DNA of 64,000 nt from Komagataeibacter saccharivorans. GTDB lineage: Bacteria; Pseudomonadota; Alphaproteobacteria; Acetobacterales; Acetobacteraceae. This document shows, piece by piece, positions 52,786-61,662 of this stretch. Positions within the stretch are counted from its first letter, which is position 1, and each line of letters starts with the position of its first letter. Below the pieces are notes generated by a model. That model was not told the DNA's origin, did not search any database, and was given only the letters and a program-made list of their open reading frames with translations. The stretch lies in NCBI RefSeq assembly GCF_003207825.1, contig NZ_NKTY01000007.1, positions 1 to 64,000 of the forward strand. Direction: 5' to 3'. Made by a program: the position numbers and the translations under genes.

Positions 52786-53415
52786 ATGAGGTATTTTTAC
52801 AGGCGTTCGCGCTGGTGCATGCCGGGGCTGTGCCTGCCGCTGGCGGGGGTGCTGGCGTTTGCCGGGTTCGTGTGTTTCTCACCCGCGCGCGCGGCGTTGC
52901 CGGTGGGCAGCCAGGCCCCGATGTTTGATACCCAGGCCACGCGCAATGGCAGTGAATTCAGCTTCCATCTGGCCGATGCGCTGCGCAAGGGGCCGGTGGT
53001 GGTGTATTTCTATCCTGCGGCCTTTACCCGTGGCTGCACCATGGAAGCCCACGATTTTGCTGCCGCCATGGACCAGTACACGGCGCTGGGCGCCACGGTG
53101 ATCGGCGTTTCGACCGATGACCTGCCCACCCTCGACCGTTTTTCCGTCAGCGAAGGCCATGGCCGCCTGATGGTCGCAACCGACCCGAAGGGGCAGATCG
53201 CGCGGCAGTATGACAGCCGCCTGCCGCTGCTGAACCGGGCCAACCGCACATCCTATGTGATCGCGCCCGATGGCAAGGTGATTTACGCCTATAGTGCGCT
53301 TTCGCCCGATGGCCATGTCGCCCATACGCTTGATGCGCTGCGGCAGTGGCGTGCGGCGCAGGGTCAGGCCAGCAGGGTGACGCTGCCGCAGTCCCCGGCC
53401 ACGGCTGCGCCGTAG
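52786..53415 (+). CDS. Exported 1-Cys-type peroxiredoxin
   Basis: 209 residues. Signal peptide (LAGVLAFAGFVCFSPARAA), then a peroxiredoxin of the BCP/PrxQ type with VVVYFYPAAFTRGCTMEAHD: Pro77, Thr81 and peroxidatic Cys84 in the PxxxTxxC arrangement. No second Cys is present in the mature part, so it would need an external reductant. Reduces peroxides in the periplasm. It begins 34 bp after the transglycosylase gene. Confidence 0.88.
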   Translation: MRYFYRRSRWCMPGLCLPLAGVLAFAGFVCFSPARAALPVGSQAPMFDTQATRNGSEFSFHLADALRKGPVVVYFYPAAFTRGCTMEAHDFAAAMDQYTALGATVIGVSTDDLPTLDRFSVSEGHGRLMVATDPKGQIARQYDSRLPLLNRANRTSYVIAPDGKVIYAYSALSPDGHVAHTLDALRQWRAAQGQASRVTLPQSPATAAP

Positions 53416-53454
53416 GCCGCGCGATATTGACTTGGATGCGGGCGCGGTATTGAC

Positions 53455-53556
53455 TGCGCCCCTCGTGATCCACGGGAGGGAAGCCGGTGGGATTCCGGCA
53501 CGGTCGCGCCACTGTACATCGCATGTCGTCATGCGGAAGTCAGACCTCTCCCGGTG
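53455..53556 (+). promoter_or_regulatory. Cobalamin riboswitch of the cbtAB type
   Basis: In order: GGGAAGCCGGTGGGATTCCG, CGCGCCACTGTACATC (53505-53520) and GGAAGTCAGACCTCTCCC (53534-53552). This is the compact cobalamin element found before cbtA/cbtB cobalt transporter genes. A 5-bp hairpin (CGGGA/TCCCG, about 53577-53593) lies between it and the ribosome-binding site and may be the expression platform. Confidence 0.88.
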
Positions 53557-53608
53557 GATAAAGAATAATTCCGTTGCGGGACGCGCTTTCCCGACAGGAG
53601 ATCTGACA

Positions 53609-53650
53609 ATGAATTTCCATTCCTCCCTTTCCGGTCGGGGGGCTGGCTGA
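53609..53650 (+). CDS. 13-codon leader ORF coupled to cbtA
   Basis: ATG 53609 has CAGGAG at 8-9 nt. The peptide MNFHSSLSGRGAG ends in TGA whose last A is the A of the cbtA ATG (TGATG), a typical translational coupling. It takes the place where cbtB is found in many genomes, but is only 13 residues and lacks the His-rich CbtB sequence. Could be a leader peptide or the vestige of cbtB. Confidence 0.55.
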   Translation: MNFHSSLSGRGAG

Positions 53651-54375
53651 TGGCGGGCCGCCTTCTGTTGCGTGGCATGCTGGCTGGTATTCTTGCCGCC
53701 TGCCTTGCCTTCGTGTTCGCCCGCGTGTTCGGTGAACCGCAGGTCGCCCTTTCCATCGCTTATGAAGCGGCACAGGACGCGGCGGCAGGCGACGCGCCAG
53801 AGCCGGAACTGGTCAGCCGCGCGGTGCAGGCATCCATCGGCATGCTGACCGCCGCCGTCATGTATGGTGCTGCCTATGGCGGTCTGTTTTCGCTGGTCTT
53901 TGCAACCGCTTATGGCCGGATTGGCCGTTTTTCGCCGCGCATGCTCGCTCTGCTTCTGGCCGGGGCGGGATTTCTGGCGGTGGTTGTCGTGCCCGATCTC
54001 AAATACCCGGCCAACCCGCCCGGCGTCGGCACGCCGGAGACGATCGGCCTGCGCACGGCCACCTATTTCGAGATGGTGGTCTTTTCGCTATGCGCGCTCG
54101 TTCTGGCGGTTCTTTCTGGCCGCGCGCTGGTGGCGCGGCTGGGTGAATGGAGTGCCTCGCTGTGCGGGGCGGCGGTGTTCGTGGTGCTGATCGCGCTGCT
54201 GCAATGGGTGCTGCCCGATGTGAACGAGGTGCCGGACAATTTCCCCGCCCTCGTGCTGTGGCGCTTCCGGGAGGCAGCACTGGGCATGCAGCTTGTTCTG
54301 TGGGGTAGTCTGGGGCTGATGTTCGGTGTTCTGGCCGAACGGCTGCTTACGCCCCAGGCCGTGCGTCACGGCTGA
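53650..54375 (+). CDS. cbtA: Cobalt transporter subunit CbtA
   Basis: 241 residues with about five or six membrane helices. The CbtA pattern is plain: LLLRGMLAGILAACLAFVFA then RVFGEPQVALSIAYE, MYGAAYGGLFSLVFATAYG, PDLKYPANPPGVGTPETI and a C-terminal WRFREAALGMQLVLWG. Thought to import cobalt for B12 under riboswitch control. The usual small His-rich CbtB is missing in this window. Translation is probably coupled to the 13-codon ORF upstream. Confidence 0.92.
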   Translation: MAGRLLLRGMLAGILAACLAFVFARVFGEPQVALSIAYEAAQDAAAGDAPEPELVSRAVQASIGMLTAAVMYGAAYGGLFSLVFATAYGRIGRFSPRMLALLLAGAGFLAVVVVPDLKYPANPPGVGTPETIGLRTATYFEMVVFSLCALVLAVLSGRALVARLGEWSASLCGAAVFVVLIALLQWVLPDVNEVPDNFPALVLWRFREAALGMQLVLWGSLGLMFGVLAERLLTPQAVRHG

Positions 54376-54377
54376 AA

Positions 54378-55565
54378 TCAGGGACCGGCTGTGCCGTCAT
54401 CCGCATTGTCTGTGACGGGCGTGACCGTGGTGGGCGTGACGGGAGTACTGTCCTTCATCACGCCGTCCCATAACGCATGCAGCCTGCCATCCATGGCCTC
54501 GTCAACGATGGGGTAGGGATGGCTTGCGGCGATATAGCCCGGCTGCTGGTCCCAGTGCAGCGCGGCACGGGCCGCATCATCCAGCGGGGCAAGTGGACTG
54601 GCGGGCATGCCCCAGTAACATGATGATGTGGCAAGCCGCGCCTGCGCGGCAGGCGTGCGCAGATACTGCGCGAATGCCAGCGCCAGCGCCTTGCGCTGCG
54701 ATGTGGCGACAATCGAAATCCCGTGCTGCCAGCGTATGCCGCCCTGCCGGGGCACGGTAAAGGTCAGCTCCGGGCGCCGGGCTGTGGCGGGGGGCTGCGC
54801 ATCGGCCGTCGCCACTGCGCCGCCTTCGCCCACGCCCGCCGTGGTCCATGCGCCACCGCCCACGACAATATCCACCTGACCATCCGCCAGCGCCTGCTGC
54901 ACCGTGGCCATGTCCCCTACCAGTGTGGCGCTGGCACGCAGGGTGACAAGCCTGTCCCGCAGGGCGGGCAGGTCGGTATCGTGCAGGTGTGCGGGATCAA
55001 GGCCCATGGCCAGCGCGATATAGGACAGGACCGGCAGGTAGCTGTCATATATCGCGATCCGCCCGTGATGGCGTGGCTGCCAGATGGCGTTGATGTCCTC
55101 CATATCCGCAGGGTCTACCCGCGTGCGGTTGAAGGCTACGGCATTGAAGCCATATTTCTCCGCCACGGAATACAGCCTGCCGTCATAGGACCCGATTGCC
55201 GGATCGGCGATGGAGGCTGGCACTTCGGCTGCGGGAAAATCGGCGGGGTCCAGCGGCTGCAGCATTCCGGCCATGGCCAGACGGGGGGCATCCGTTTCAT
55301 CCATGATCACCACGTCCCAGTCTCCCGGCCTGGACTGGCGCAGGATGGTGCGGGTGGCATCGCCGCTGTCGATGTCCTTGAAGTGGATGCGTACCCTGTT
55401 GGCCTGCTCGAAGGGGCCAAGCAGTTCAGGATCTTCATGATCGCACCATGTCAGCACGTTCAGTACATCATCCGCCGCCCGCGCGGGGCCGTGCGGGAGG
55501 GACGCAAGAAGGGTGAAGGCGGTCGTGGCGGCGAACAGGACGCCGCGACGGCTGCATGCGGACAT
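54378..55565 (-). CDS. Periplasmic solute-binding protein (PotD/spermidine-putrescine type)
   Basis: 395 residues. Tat-like N-terminus (MSACSRRGVLFAATTAFTLLA), then a two-lobed type-2 solute-binding fold: LNVLTWCDHEDPELLGPFEQ, VVIMDETDAPRLAMAG, GFNAVAFNRTRVDPADM and YIAASHPYPIVDEAMDGRLH are typical of PotD/PotF. Ligand probably a polyamine or similar cation. No permease or ATPase genes are nearby, so it is an orphan binding protein. Converges with cbtA (2 bp apart). Confidence 0.82.
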   Translation of the reverse strand: MSACSRRGVLFAATTAFTLLASLPHGPARAADDVLNVLTWCDHEDPELLGPFEQANRVRIHFKDIDSGDATRTILRQSRPGDWDVVIMDETDAPRLAMAGMLQPLDPADFPAAEVPASIADPAIGSYDGRLYSVAEKYGFNAVAFNRTRVDPADMEDINAIWQPRHHGRIAIYDSYLPVLSYIALAMGLDPAHLHDTDLPALRDRLVTLRASATLVGDMATVQQALADGQVDIVVGGGAWTTAGVGEGGAVATADAQPPATARRPELTFTVPRQGGIRWQHGISIVATSQRKALALAFAQYLRTPAAQARLATSSCYWGMPASPLAPLDDAARAALHWDQQPGYIAASHPYPIVDEAMDGRLHALWDGVMKDSTPVTPTTVTPVTDNADDGTAGP

Positions 55566-55785
55566 GGGGAAAAACTCCTCAGGGATAAGTACCTAGCATG
55601 GACCGGTCATCACGTCCGGTCCAGCGGCCGACGGGACACAGGCCATCCGCGCCGGTCCGTATTCCTTGTCGCCGGGCAATATGACGGCACGATGACGGCG
55701 GGCGCGCACCGCGCGCGTTGCATGCATGACACGGCAGCCAGACTGTCCTGCCGCCCTATATTGTCGCGTGCCATGATGGCGGGCT

Positions 55786-56919
55786 ATGGATAGGCGCATG
55801 ATCGCCGATTTCATCCGCCGCTTTACCCGGCGTCGTTCCACACCACCTGTCCAGTCCCTGCCCGCGCGACGTGCCTCCCGGCAGGTGATCGCCCCTGAAG
55901 CGGGTTCGGATGCCGCGCGGGCCATCGCGACCATGTCCGTCACCCCGTCGGGCCGCCTGCGTGAATATGCCCGTACCGCCCGTGGCGTGGGACGGCTGGC
56001 CGCCATTACGGTGTGGGTGCCGCTTTCGGTCGGGTTCGAGGCGGTCCTGCTGCTGGTTCCCGGCACGGCCAAGATACGCTGGACGCGCATGGTCTGGGGC
56101 GGGCTGTGCCTGCTTCTGTCGCTGCGCATACGCGTGGTTGGCCGCAGGGCGGGCGGCGTGGGGGGCAGGCGTGCCCGGCGCGAAGGCGAACGGCCGGTCA
56201 TTTACGTCTCCAACCATTCCACATGGCTTGACGTGCCGGTGCTGGGCACCGTGCTGCCATCCAATTTCGTGGCCAAGGGCGATATCGAGGGCTGGCCGAT
56301 CATGGGGCTGGTGTCCCGCATCGGGCGGACCATATTCGTCAGCCGCCAGCGCAGCACCACGGGCCGCGAGCGGGACGAGATGCTGCACCGTCTGATGGTG
56401 GAAGGGGACAACCTGATCCTGTTCCCCGAGGGTACATCGTCGGACGGGTCACGGGTGCTGCCGTTCCTGTCGGCCTTTTTCGCCATCGCCAAGCCGCCGC
56501 GACTGCCCGCGGGGAAGGTGCCGGACGAACCGTTGAGCGAGGCCGCCACCATCGCCGCGAAGCCGGGCATGATCCCGCTGATCCAGCCGGTTTCGGTCGT
56601 GTACGACCAGCTTGAGGGCGTGCCGGTCAACCGCGCGCGCCGCCCGGTCTTTGCATGGTACGGGGACATGGACCTTGGCCCCCATGTATGGCAACTGGTC
56701 AAATGGCGTTCGATGCGCGCGACCGTGCTGCTGCACCCGCCGCTGGACCCGGCGGATTTCCCCAGCCGCAAGGCGCTGGCGCAGGCGGCGTGGCGTGCGG
56801 TTTCAGCAGGTGCTGCCGAGCTGCGCCAGAACATGCCCCAGCCGGAAGGCGAAAGTGCCTATGCCTGCCGCCCGCTGGCGGGCATGCTGCCACAGGATCT
56901 GGAACGCTGTCGTGACTGA
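55786..56919 (+). CDS. 1-acyl-glycerol-3-phosphate acyltransferase (PlsC-like)
   Basis: 377 residues, longer than usual PlsC because of a basic N-terminal extension (about 70 residues). A hydrophobic anchor (ITVWVPLSVGFEAVLLLVPG, about 75-95) and acyltransferase motifs: YVSNHSTWLDVPVLG (HX4D), GDIEGWPIMG, LFPEGTSSDGSRVLPF and the C-terminal IPLIQPVSV. Acylates lysophosphatidic acid or a related lipid at the inner membrane. ATG 55798 (M5) is an alternative start. Confidence 0.87.
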   Translation: MDRRMIADFIRRFTRRRSTPPVQSLPARRASRQVIAPEAGSDAARAIATMSVTPSGRLREYARTARGVGRLAAITVWVPLSVGFEAVLLLVPGTAKIRWTRMVWGGLCLLLSLRIRVVGRRAGGVGGRRARREGERPVIYVSNHSTWLDVPVLGTVLPSNFVAKGDIEGWPIMGLVSRIGRTIFVSRQRSTTGRERDEMLHRLMVEGDNLILFPEGTSSDGSRVLPFLSAFFAIAKPPRLPAGKVPDEPLSEAATIAAKPGMIPLIQPVSVVYDQLEGVPVNRARRPVFAWYGDMDLGPHVWQLVKWRSMRATVLLHPPLDPADFPSRKALAQAAWRAVSAGAAELRQNMPQPEGESAYACRPLAGMLPQDLERCRD

Positions 56920-57126
56920 TGGATGGCTTATGGTCCTGTGCTGGCGGGGATGGACGTGATATGGCCACCACCCTTCGGATGCAGATGCAGCGGCACCGTA
57001 CCGCCAGATCCATCATGCGTCTTACGCTTTGTTGCCCGACCATGACGGGACTGACGCAGCGGATGCGCATGTGGTATGGGCTGCCTGCCTGCCACAATTA
57101 CGAAGCGTGGCTTTAAATGGTGCATC

Positions 57127-59340
57127 ATGCGCCCCGACGATCTGGAGTTTATGGTGGATCAGCCCGAGATTAGCGCCGATGTCCTGCTTTCCGCCATGGA
57201 GCAGGCCATCGACCCCATGGTCGTGATTGATGAGCATAACAATATCATCTTCTTCAATCCCGCCGCCGAGGAGATATGGGGTCTTCCGCGTGAACAGGTC
57301 ATGGGCCAGAACGTAAACTGCCTTGTACCATTACCGGAACGTGCGAAGCATAACGGCTATATCGACCGCAACCGGGAAACCGGAATAGGCCGGATTGTCG
57401 GAACATCCCGCGAAGTCGAGTTCCAGCGTTCCACTGGCGAATATGTATGCGGTGAGCTGTCGATTTCCCGCGTGCAACTGACCGGCAGCAGCAAGATCTA
57501 TTACATCGCCGTCATGAAGGACGTGACGGAACAGAGCCGGCAGCGCAGGATACTCGTCCTGCAGAACGATGTGCTTCAGGCCCTGGCATCCGACCAGACG
57601 GTACGCGAAGTGGGCGAACTGCTGTGCCGCCGGGCCGACAGGTTCGTGCCCGATGGCATGGCCGCCCTTATCCTGATCGACAGCGCGCATGCGCTCAAGG
57701 TTCTTGCCGCCCCCGGCATGCCGGCCCGGTTCCGTGCCGGGCTCGACAGCATGGTGCTGACCGATGCGCAGGTGGGGGAACTGGGCAGCAGCCCGGCCAC
57801 CAGCAACGCGGTGGTATGGGACAGCTACCAGTCGGTAGCCCGTTCGCTGGGGCTGGTGCGGTGCTGTTCATCCCCCGTTGTCTCGCGCACGGGAAAGGTG
57901 ATGGGTATTTTCGCCATCTATCTGCGCGGGGGTGAGAAATCGCATGAATGGGCGGACCGGGTGGTGGCCGCCTGCATGCCGTTCTGCGCGCTGGCGATCG
58001 AACAGAACGAGACACGGCTGCATATTGCCCAGCTTTCCAATTTTGACCGCCTGACGGGCCTGCTGAACCGTTCGTCGCTGCATAATGTCATCGAACGTCT
58101 GATCCTGCGCGGCGGCAACAGCCGGTTTTCGCTGTTCATGGTCGATATTGACCGTTTCCGCGATATCAATGACGCGCTTGGCCATGTGAACGCCGACCGT
58201 TTCCTGATCGAGATCGGGCGGCGCATCCGATCGCAGGTGAAGGATGAATGCATCGTCAGCCGTTCGGGCGGGGATGAGTTCATCATCGTTATCCCCGACT
58301 GTTCGCATGAAAAGGCGGAAAAATTTGCCGAAGGGCTGATCAACGCCATCGCCAGGCCCCTGCAGGTGGGGGAAAATACGCTCAGCATTTCCTGCTGTGT
58401 GGGCATCAGCACCTTTCCCGAAAACGGGCCGGACAGTGAAACCCTGCTCAGCCTGGCCGACGTGGCCGCCCATCAGGCCAAGGAAGACGGGCGCGGCGTC
58501 TACCGCTTTGCGGGACGCGAGAAGAACCAGGTCGCGCAGGACCGGCTGATGCTGGGTTCGGCGCTGCGGGATTCCCTGGCGCGCGGCATGCTCAACCTGC
58601 ATTACCAGCCGCAGGTGGAAACCATGACCGGCGGCCTGTACGGGGTGGAAGCCCTGTCGCGGTGGCATCATCCCAAGCTGGGCAACATCTATCCTTCCCG
58701 TTTCATCGCCGTGGCGGAAGAAACCGGCCAGATCGAGGCCATCGGCCGCTGGTCGCTGAAGGAAGCCTGCACGCAGATGATGAAATGGGATCAGGACGGC
58801 GTGCATGTGCCCACCGTTTCGGTCAATCTTTCAGCCGTGCATTTCCGCAATCGTGGCCTGCCCGAATATATCGCCAACCTGCTTCAGTACCATAACCTCA
58901 CGCCCGATCGCCTGACGGTTGAAATTACCGAGAGCGTGATGATGGACAGCAGCGGTGATACGGAAGAGGTGCTGCACGCCATCCGCAGGCTGGATGTCGG
59001 GCTGTCTATGGATGATTTCGGTACCGGCTATTCTTCCCTGTCACGCCTGACGCGCCTGCCGCTGAGCGAAATCAAGATCGATCGCAGCTTCATAAATGAT
59101 TTTGAACACGATACAAATGCGCAGGCCGTGACCATGGCGGTAATCGGCATTGGCAGCAGGCTTGGCCTGACGGTCGTGACCGAAGGGGTGGAGACGGTGC
59201 AGCAGCATAAACTGCTGGAAAAACTGCGTTGCGATGTGATGCAGGGCTACCTGTTCGCCAAGCCCCTTCCACCTGCGGCACTGGAAGAATGGTTCCGTGC
59301 GGGGCAGGAGCGTGGATCGTTCATTCTTCCCGGGCAATAG
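57127..59340 (+). CDS. pdeA: Haem-PAS GAF GGDEF EAL cyclic-di-GMP phosphodiesterase (PDEA/DosP type)
   Basis: 737 residues from ATG 57127 (ATG 57151 possible). Order: PAS about 15-130, GAF 145-290, GGDEF 305-460, EAL 470-730. The PAS keeps His75 in AKHNGYI and Arg95 in VGTSREVEF, corresponding to the proximal haem His77 and O2-binding Arg97 of E. coli DosP; the distal Met95 is Thr93 here, as suits an O2-accepting haem. GGDEF is intact (SGGDEF, about 381-385), no RxxD site; EAL motifs are complete (GVEALSRW, EITESV, MDDFGTGYSS, KIDRSF). In Acetobacter xylinum PDEA1 of this design lowers c-di-GMP and so cellulose synthesis. Followed by dgc in 107 bp. Confidence 0.9.
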   Translation: MRPDDLEFMVDQPEISADVLLSAMEQAIDPMVVIDEHNNIIFFNPAAEEIWGLPREQVMGQNVNCLVPLPERAKHNGYIDRNRETGIGRIVGTSREVEFQRSTGEYVCGELSISRVQLTGSSKIYYIAVMKDVTEQSRQRRILVLQNDVLQALASDQTVREVGELLCRRADRFVPDGMAALILIDSAHALKVLAAPGMPARFRAGLDSMVLTDAQVGELGSSPATSNAVVWDSYQSVARSLGLVRCCSSPVVSRTGKVMGIFAIYLRGGEKSHEWADRVVAACMPFCALAIEQNETRLHIAQLSNFDRLTGLLNRSSLHNVIERLILRGGNSRFSLFMVDIDRFRDINDALGHVNADRFLIEIGRRIRSQVKDECIVSRSGGDEFIIVIPDCSHEKAEKFAEGLINAIARPLQVGENTLSISCCVGISTFPENGPDSETLLSLADVAAHQAKEDGRGVYRFAGREKNQVAQDRLMLGSALRDSLARGMLNLHYQPQVETMTGGLYGVEALSRWHHPKLGNIYPSRFIAVAEETGQIEAIGRWSLKEACTQMMKWDQDGVHVPTVSVNLSAVHFRNRGLPEYIANLLQYHNLTPDRLTVEITESVMMDSSGDTEEVLHAIRRLDVGLSMDDFGTGYSSLSRLTRLPLSEIKIDRSFINDFEHDTNAQAVTMAVIGIGSRLGLTVVTEGVETVQQHKLLEKLRCDVMQGYLFAKPLPPAALEEWFRAGQERGSFILPGQ

Positions 59341-59447
59341 ATGGTGCGCCTGCCGGGGTGGCGCATCCGGGTCAGGGGGCGCTACCCATTGTCAGTTGAA
59401 TTTAATGGATAACGCCCCATTTTCTACTTTGGTTTTCAGACAGGAAG

Positions 59448-61157
59448 ATGGCATTGCAACACGATGATCGGCTGCGGGCACTGACACGTCAGGATGTGGA
59501 TTTCTGGGCTGATCTGGTTGACAATATCCTGATTGTCGCCATTACCGACAGGCAGGGCGTCATTACATATGCGAATGACCGTTTTTGTGAAATAAGCCAG
59601 TATTCGCGTGAGGAACTGATCGGTTCCACCCACAGTATTGTCAATTCCGGTTATCACGACGCCAACTTCTTTCGCGACATGTACCGCACGATCGGCGCGG
59701 GTGAACTGTGGCGTGGCAATATCTGCAACCGCGCCAGGGATGGCTCGCTTTACTGGGTCGCGACCACCATCATCCCCAAGATGGATGCGCACGGTCAGAT
59801 ACTGGGCTATGTGGCCAGCCGCTACGAAATTACCGAACTGATGAACACCCGCGACCGTCTGTGCGAACTGGCGGAAACGGATACGCTGACCGGGCTGCTC
59901 AACCGTGGGGGCTTCAATACGGCACTGGCCGATGAAATCGCGCATTGTCGGGAAGGCGGGGCGATCCAGCCCGCACTGGTCATGTTCGATCTGGACGGCT
60001 TCAAGCAGATCAATGACGTGCATGGCCATCATGCCGGCGATATCGTGCTGCGGGCCGTGGCCTCGCGCCTGATCGAACTGACGCATCCCGATGATCCGGT
60101 CAGCCGTCTGGGCGGGGACGAATTCGCCGTGATCCTGAACCGGACGCTGGAAGACATGCCGCTGGACCGCTACCTCGACCGGCTTCAGGCCGTTCTGGAA
60201 CGCCCGATCGATATCGAGACGGTGACCGTATGCGTCGCGGGCAGTGTAGGTGCTGTGCTGCTTGACGGTAACGATACGATGGAGGACGTGCAGAAAAACG
60301 CCGATATGGCCATGTATGCCGCCAAGCGCGCGGGCGGCAAGCAGTCGCAGATGTTTACGCGGACCCTGCGCGAGCGCGCACAGGCGCGCATCACGATCCT
60401 GAGCGAGGCGCGCTGCGGGGTGGAACATGACCAGTTCGAGATCTATTACCAGCCCATCCTGAACTGCCGCACCCGGCAGATGGATCAGGTCGAGGCGCTG
60501 CTGCGCTGGCATCACCCCGAACGCGGGCTGCTGGCGGCGGAAGACTTTTCCGATGTGTTTACGGATGCGGGTCTGGCGCAGGCCATGGGGCCAAACATGA
60601 TCGAAGCCTTCCGGCGCAATGTCGCCATGTGGAAGAGTCACGACCTGCCCCCGCGCCAGCTTGCCATCAACCTGTCGCGCATGGACCTGATCCGCGATGA
60701 TTACGGGCGTGAGTTTGAAGCGGCGCTGCGCCATTCCGGCATGGCCCCGGACAGTTTCGTGCTGGAAGTGACAGAAGCCATGCTGCATGGTCGCCGGGCG
60801 GATCAGGGCATCCGCCATCTGCGCGAACTTGCGCAGGCCGGGTTCAATATTGCGCTTGATAATTTCGGCAGGGGGGCAACCGTTCTCAACCACCTGCGCG
60901 AACTGCCCTTTTCCCAGATCAAGATCGACCAGTCCATGGTCGCGAACATCGTGGATGACCGGGGCGCATGTATGGTCCTGTCCAGCCTGATCGAGATGGG
61001 GCAGGGACTGGATATGGAAGTGACGGTGGAAGGGATCGAGAACCGTGACCAGTTTGATCTGGTCATGGCCATGAAGCCGGAGCGGATACAGGGCTTTTTC
61101 ATCTCCACCGCCCTGTCGGCCGCCGATATCGTGAAACTGCCCACATATTTTGACTGA
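59448..61157 (+). CDS. dgc: PAS-GGDEF-EAL diguanylate cyclase (DGC)
   Basis: 569 residues, AGGAAG just before ATG. PAS about 15-130 with Trp88 in GELWRGNICNRARDGS, typical of flavin-binding PAS domains of this family; GGDEF about 145-300 with intact SRLGGDEFA (222-226); EAL about 320-565. EAL still reads VEALLRWHH but the second metal-binding Asp is Asn (ALDNFGRG, Asp471-Asn472) in place of DDFGTG, so phosphodiesterase activity is doubtful. The I-site RxxD is absent (HPDD). It makes c-di-GMP, which activates cellulose synthase in Komagataeibacter. Downstream partner of pdeA. Confidence 0.9.
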   Translation: MALQHDDRLRALTRQDVDFWADLVDNILIVAITDRQGVITYANDRFCEISQYSREELIGSTHSIVNSGYHDANFFRDMYRTIGAGELWRGNICNRARDGSLYWVATTIIPKMDAHGQILGYVASRYEITELMNTRDRLCELAETDTLTGLLNRGGFNTALADEIAHCREGGAIQPALVMFDLDGFKQINDVHGHHAGDIVLRAVASRLIELTHPDDPVSRLGGDEFAVILNRTLEDMPLDRYLDRLQAVLERPIDIETVTVCVAGSVGAVLLDGNDTMEDVQKNADMAMYAAKRAGGKQSQMFTRTLRERAQARITILSEARCGVEHDQFEIYYQPILNCRTRQMDQVEALLRWHHPERGLLAAEDFSDVFTDAGLAQAMGPNMIEAFRRNVAMWKSHDLPPRQLAINLSRMDLIRDDYGREFEAALRHSGMAPDSFVLEVTEAMLHGRRADQGIRHLRELAQAGFNIALDNFGRGATVLNHLRELPFSQIKIDQSMVANIVDDRGACMVLSSLIEMGQGLDMEVTVEGIENRDQFDLVMAMKPERIQGFFISTALSAADIVKLPTYFD

Positions 61158-61168
61158 ACGGGATACCC

Positions 61169-61621
61169 ATGACTGATACCCCCCGCACGGTTGCGGCCCG
61201 CATTGGCGATGACCTGCCCCGCATCGATGTTATCGGACTGGCCAATACAAGGCGCATCATGCACGCCGAACGTCATAATGATGGAACGCGCATGCCCCTG
61301 TTCATTCCATCGGCATCATGGGCACGCCTGCTGGAACTGCACTGCATGGGGAATGAGGCGCAGGATCGTCCCCGTCTTTCCCCTTCACGGGTGATGGAAG
61401 GGCTGGAACAGGCTCTGGGCCGGATCATGACGGAGATCGTCCACCATGACGCGCAGCATGATGAACCGCTGCGCCCGGCTTACAGTGTCGCATCGGACCT
61501 GTTCGGGGCGGAGGGACCGGTTGACATCCGCATGGTTGTGGATGGCGCTACGGGAGTAGCCTGCATGCTGGCGGGGCCACCGGCCGATATCGCGGGGCTT
61601 GGGCTGGATAACCCGGCGTAA
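61169..61621 (+). CDS. 150-residue protein in the pdeA-dgc unit
   Basis: Begins 11 bp after dgc, with GGGA 6 nt before ATG, so it is co-transcribed. Soluble, acidic; the segment RHNDGTRMPLFIPSASWARL, a helix after SPSRVMEGLEQALGRIMTE and a last strand ADIAGLGLD. No recognised domain. In A. xylinum cdg operons a small gene follows dgc; this may be the equivalent, which is only inference from position. Confidence 0.65.
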   Translation: MTDTPRTVAARIGDDLPRIDVIGLANTRRIMHAERHNDGTRMPLFIPSASWARLLELHCMGNEAQDRPRLSPSRVMEGLEQALGRIMTEIVHHDAQHDEPLRPAYSVASDLFGAEGPVDIRMVVDGATGVACMLAGPPADIAGLGLDNPA

Positions 61622-61662
61622 GGTCAGGCGAATTTTTTGTCTGCTCTGGTTTTCCCATCGGC

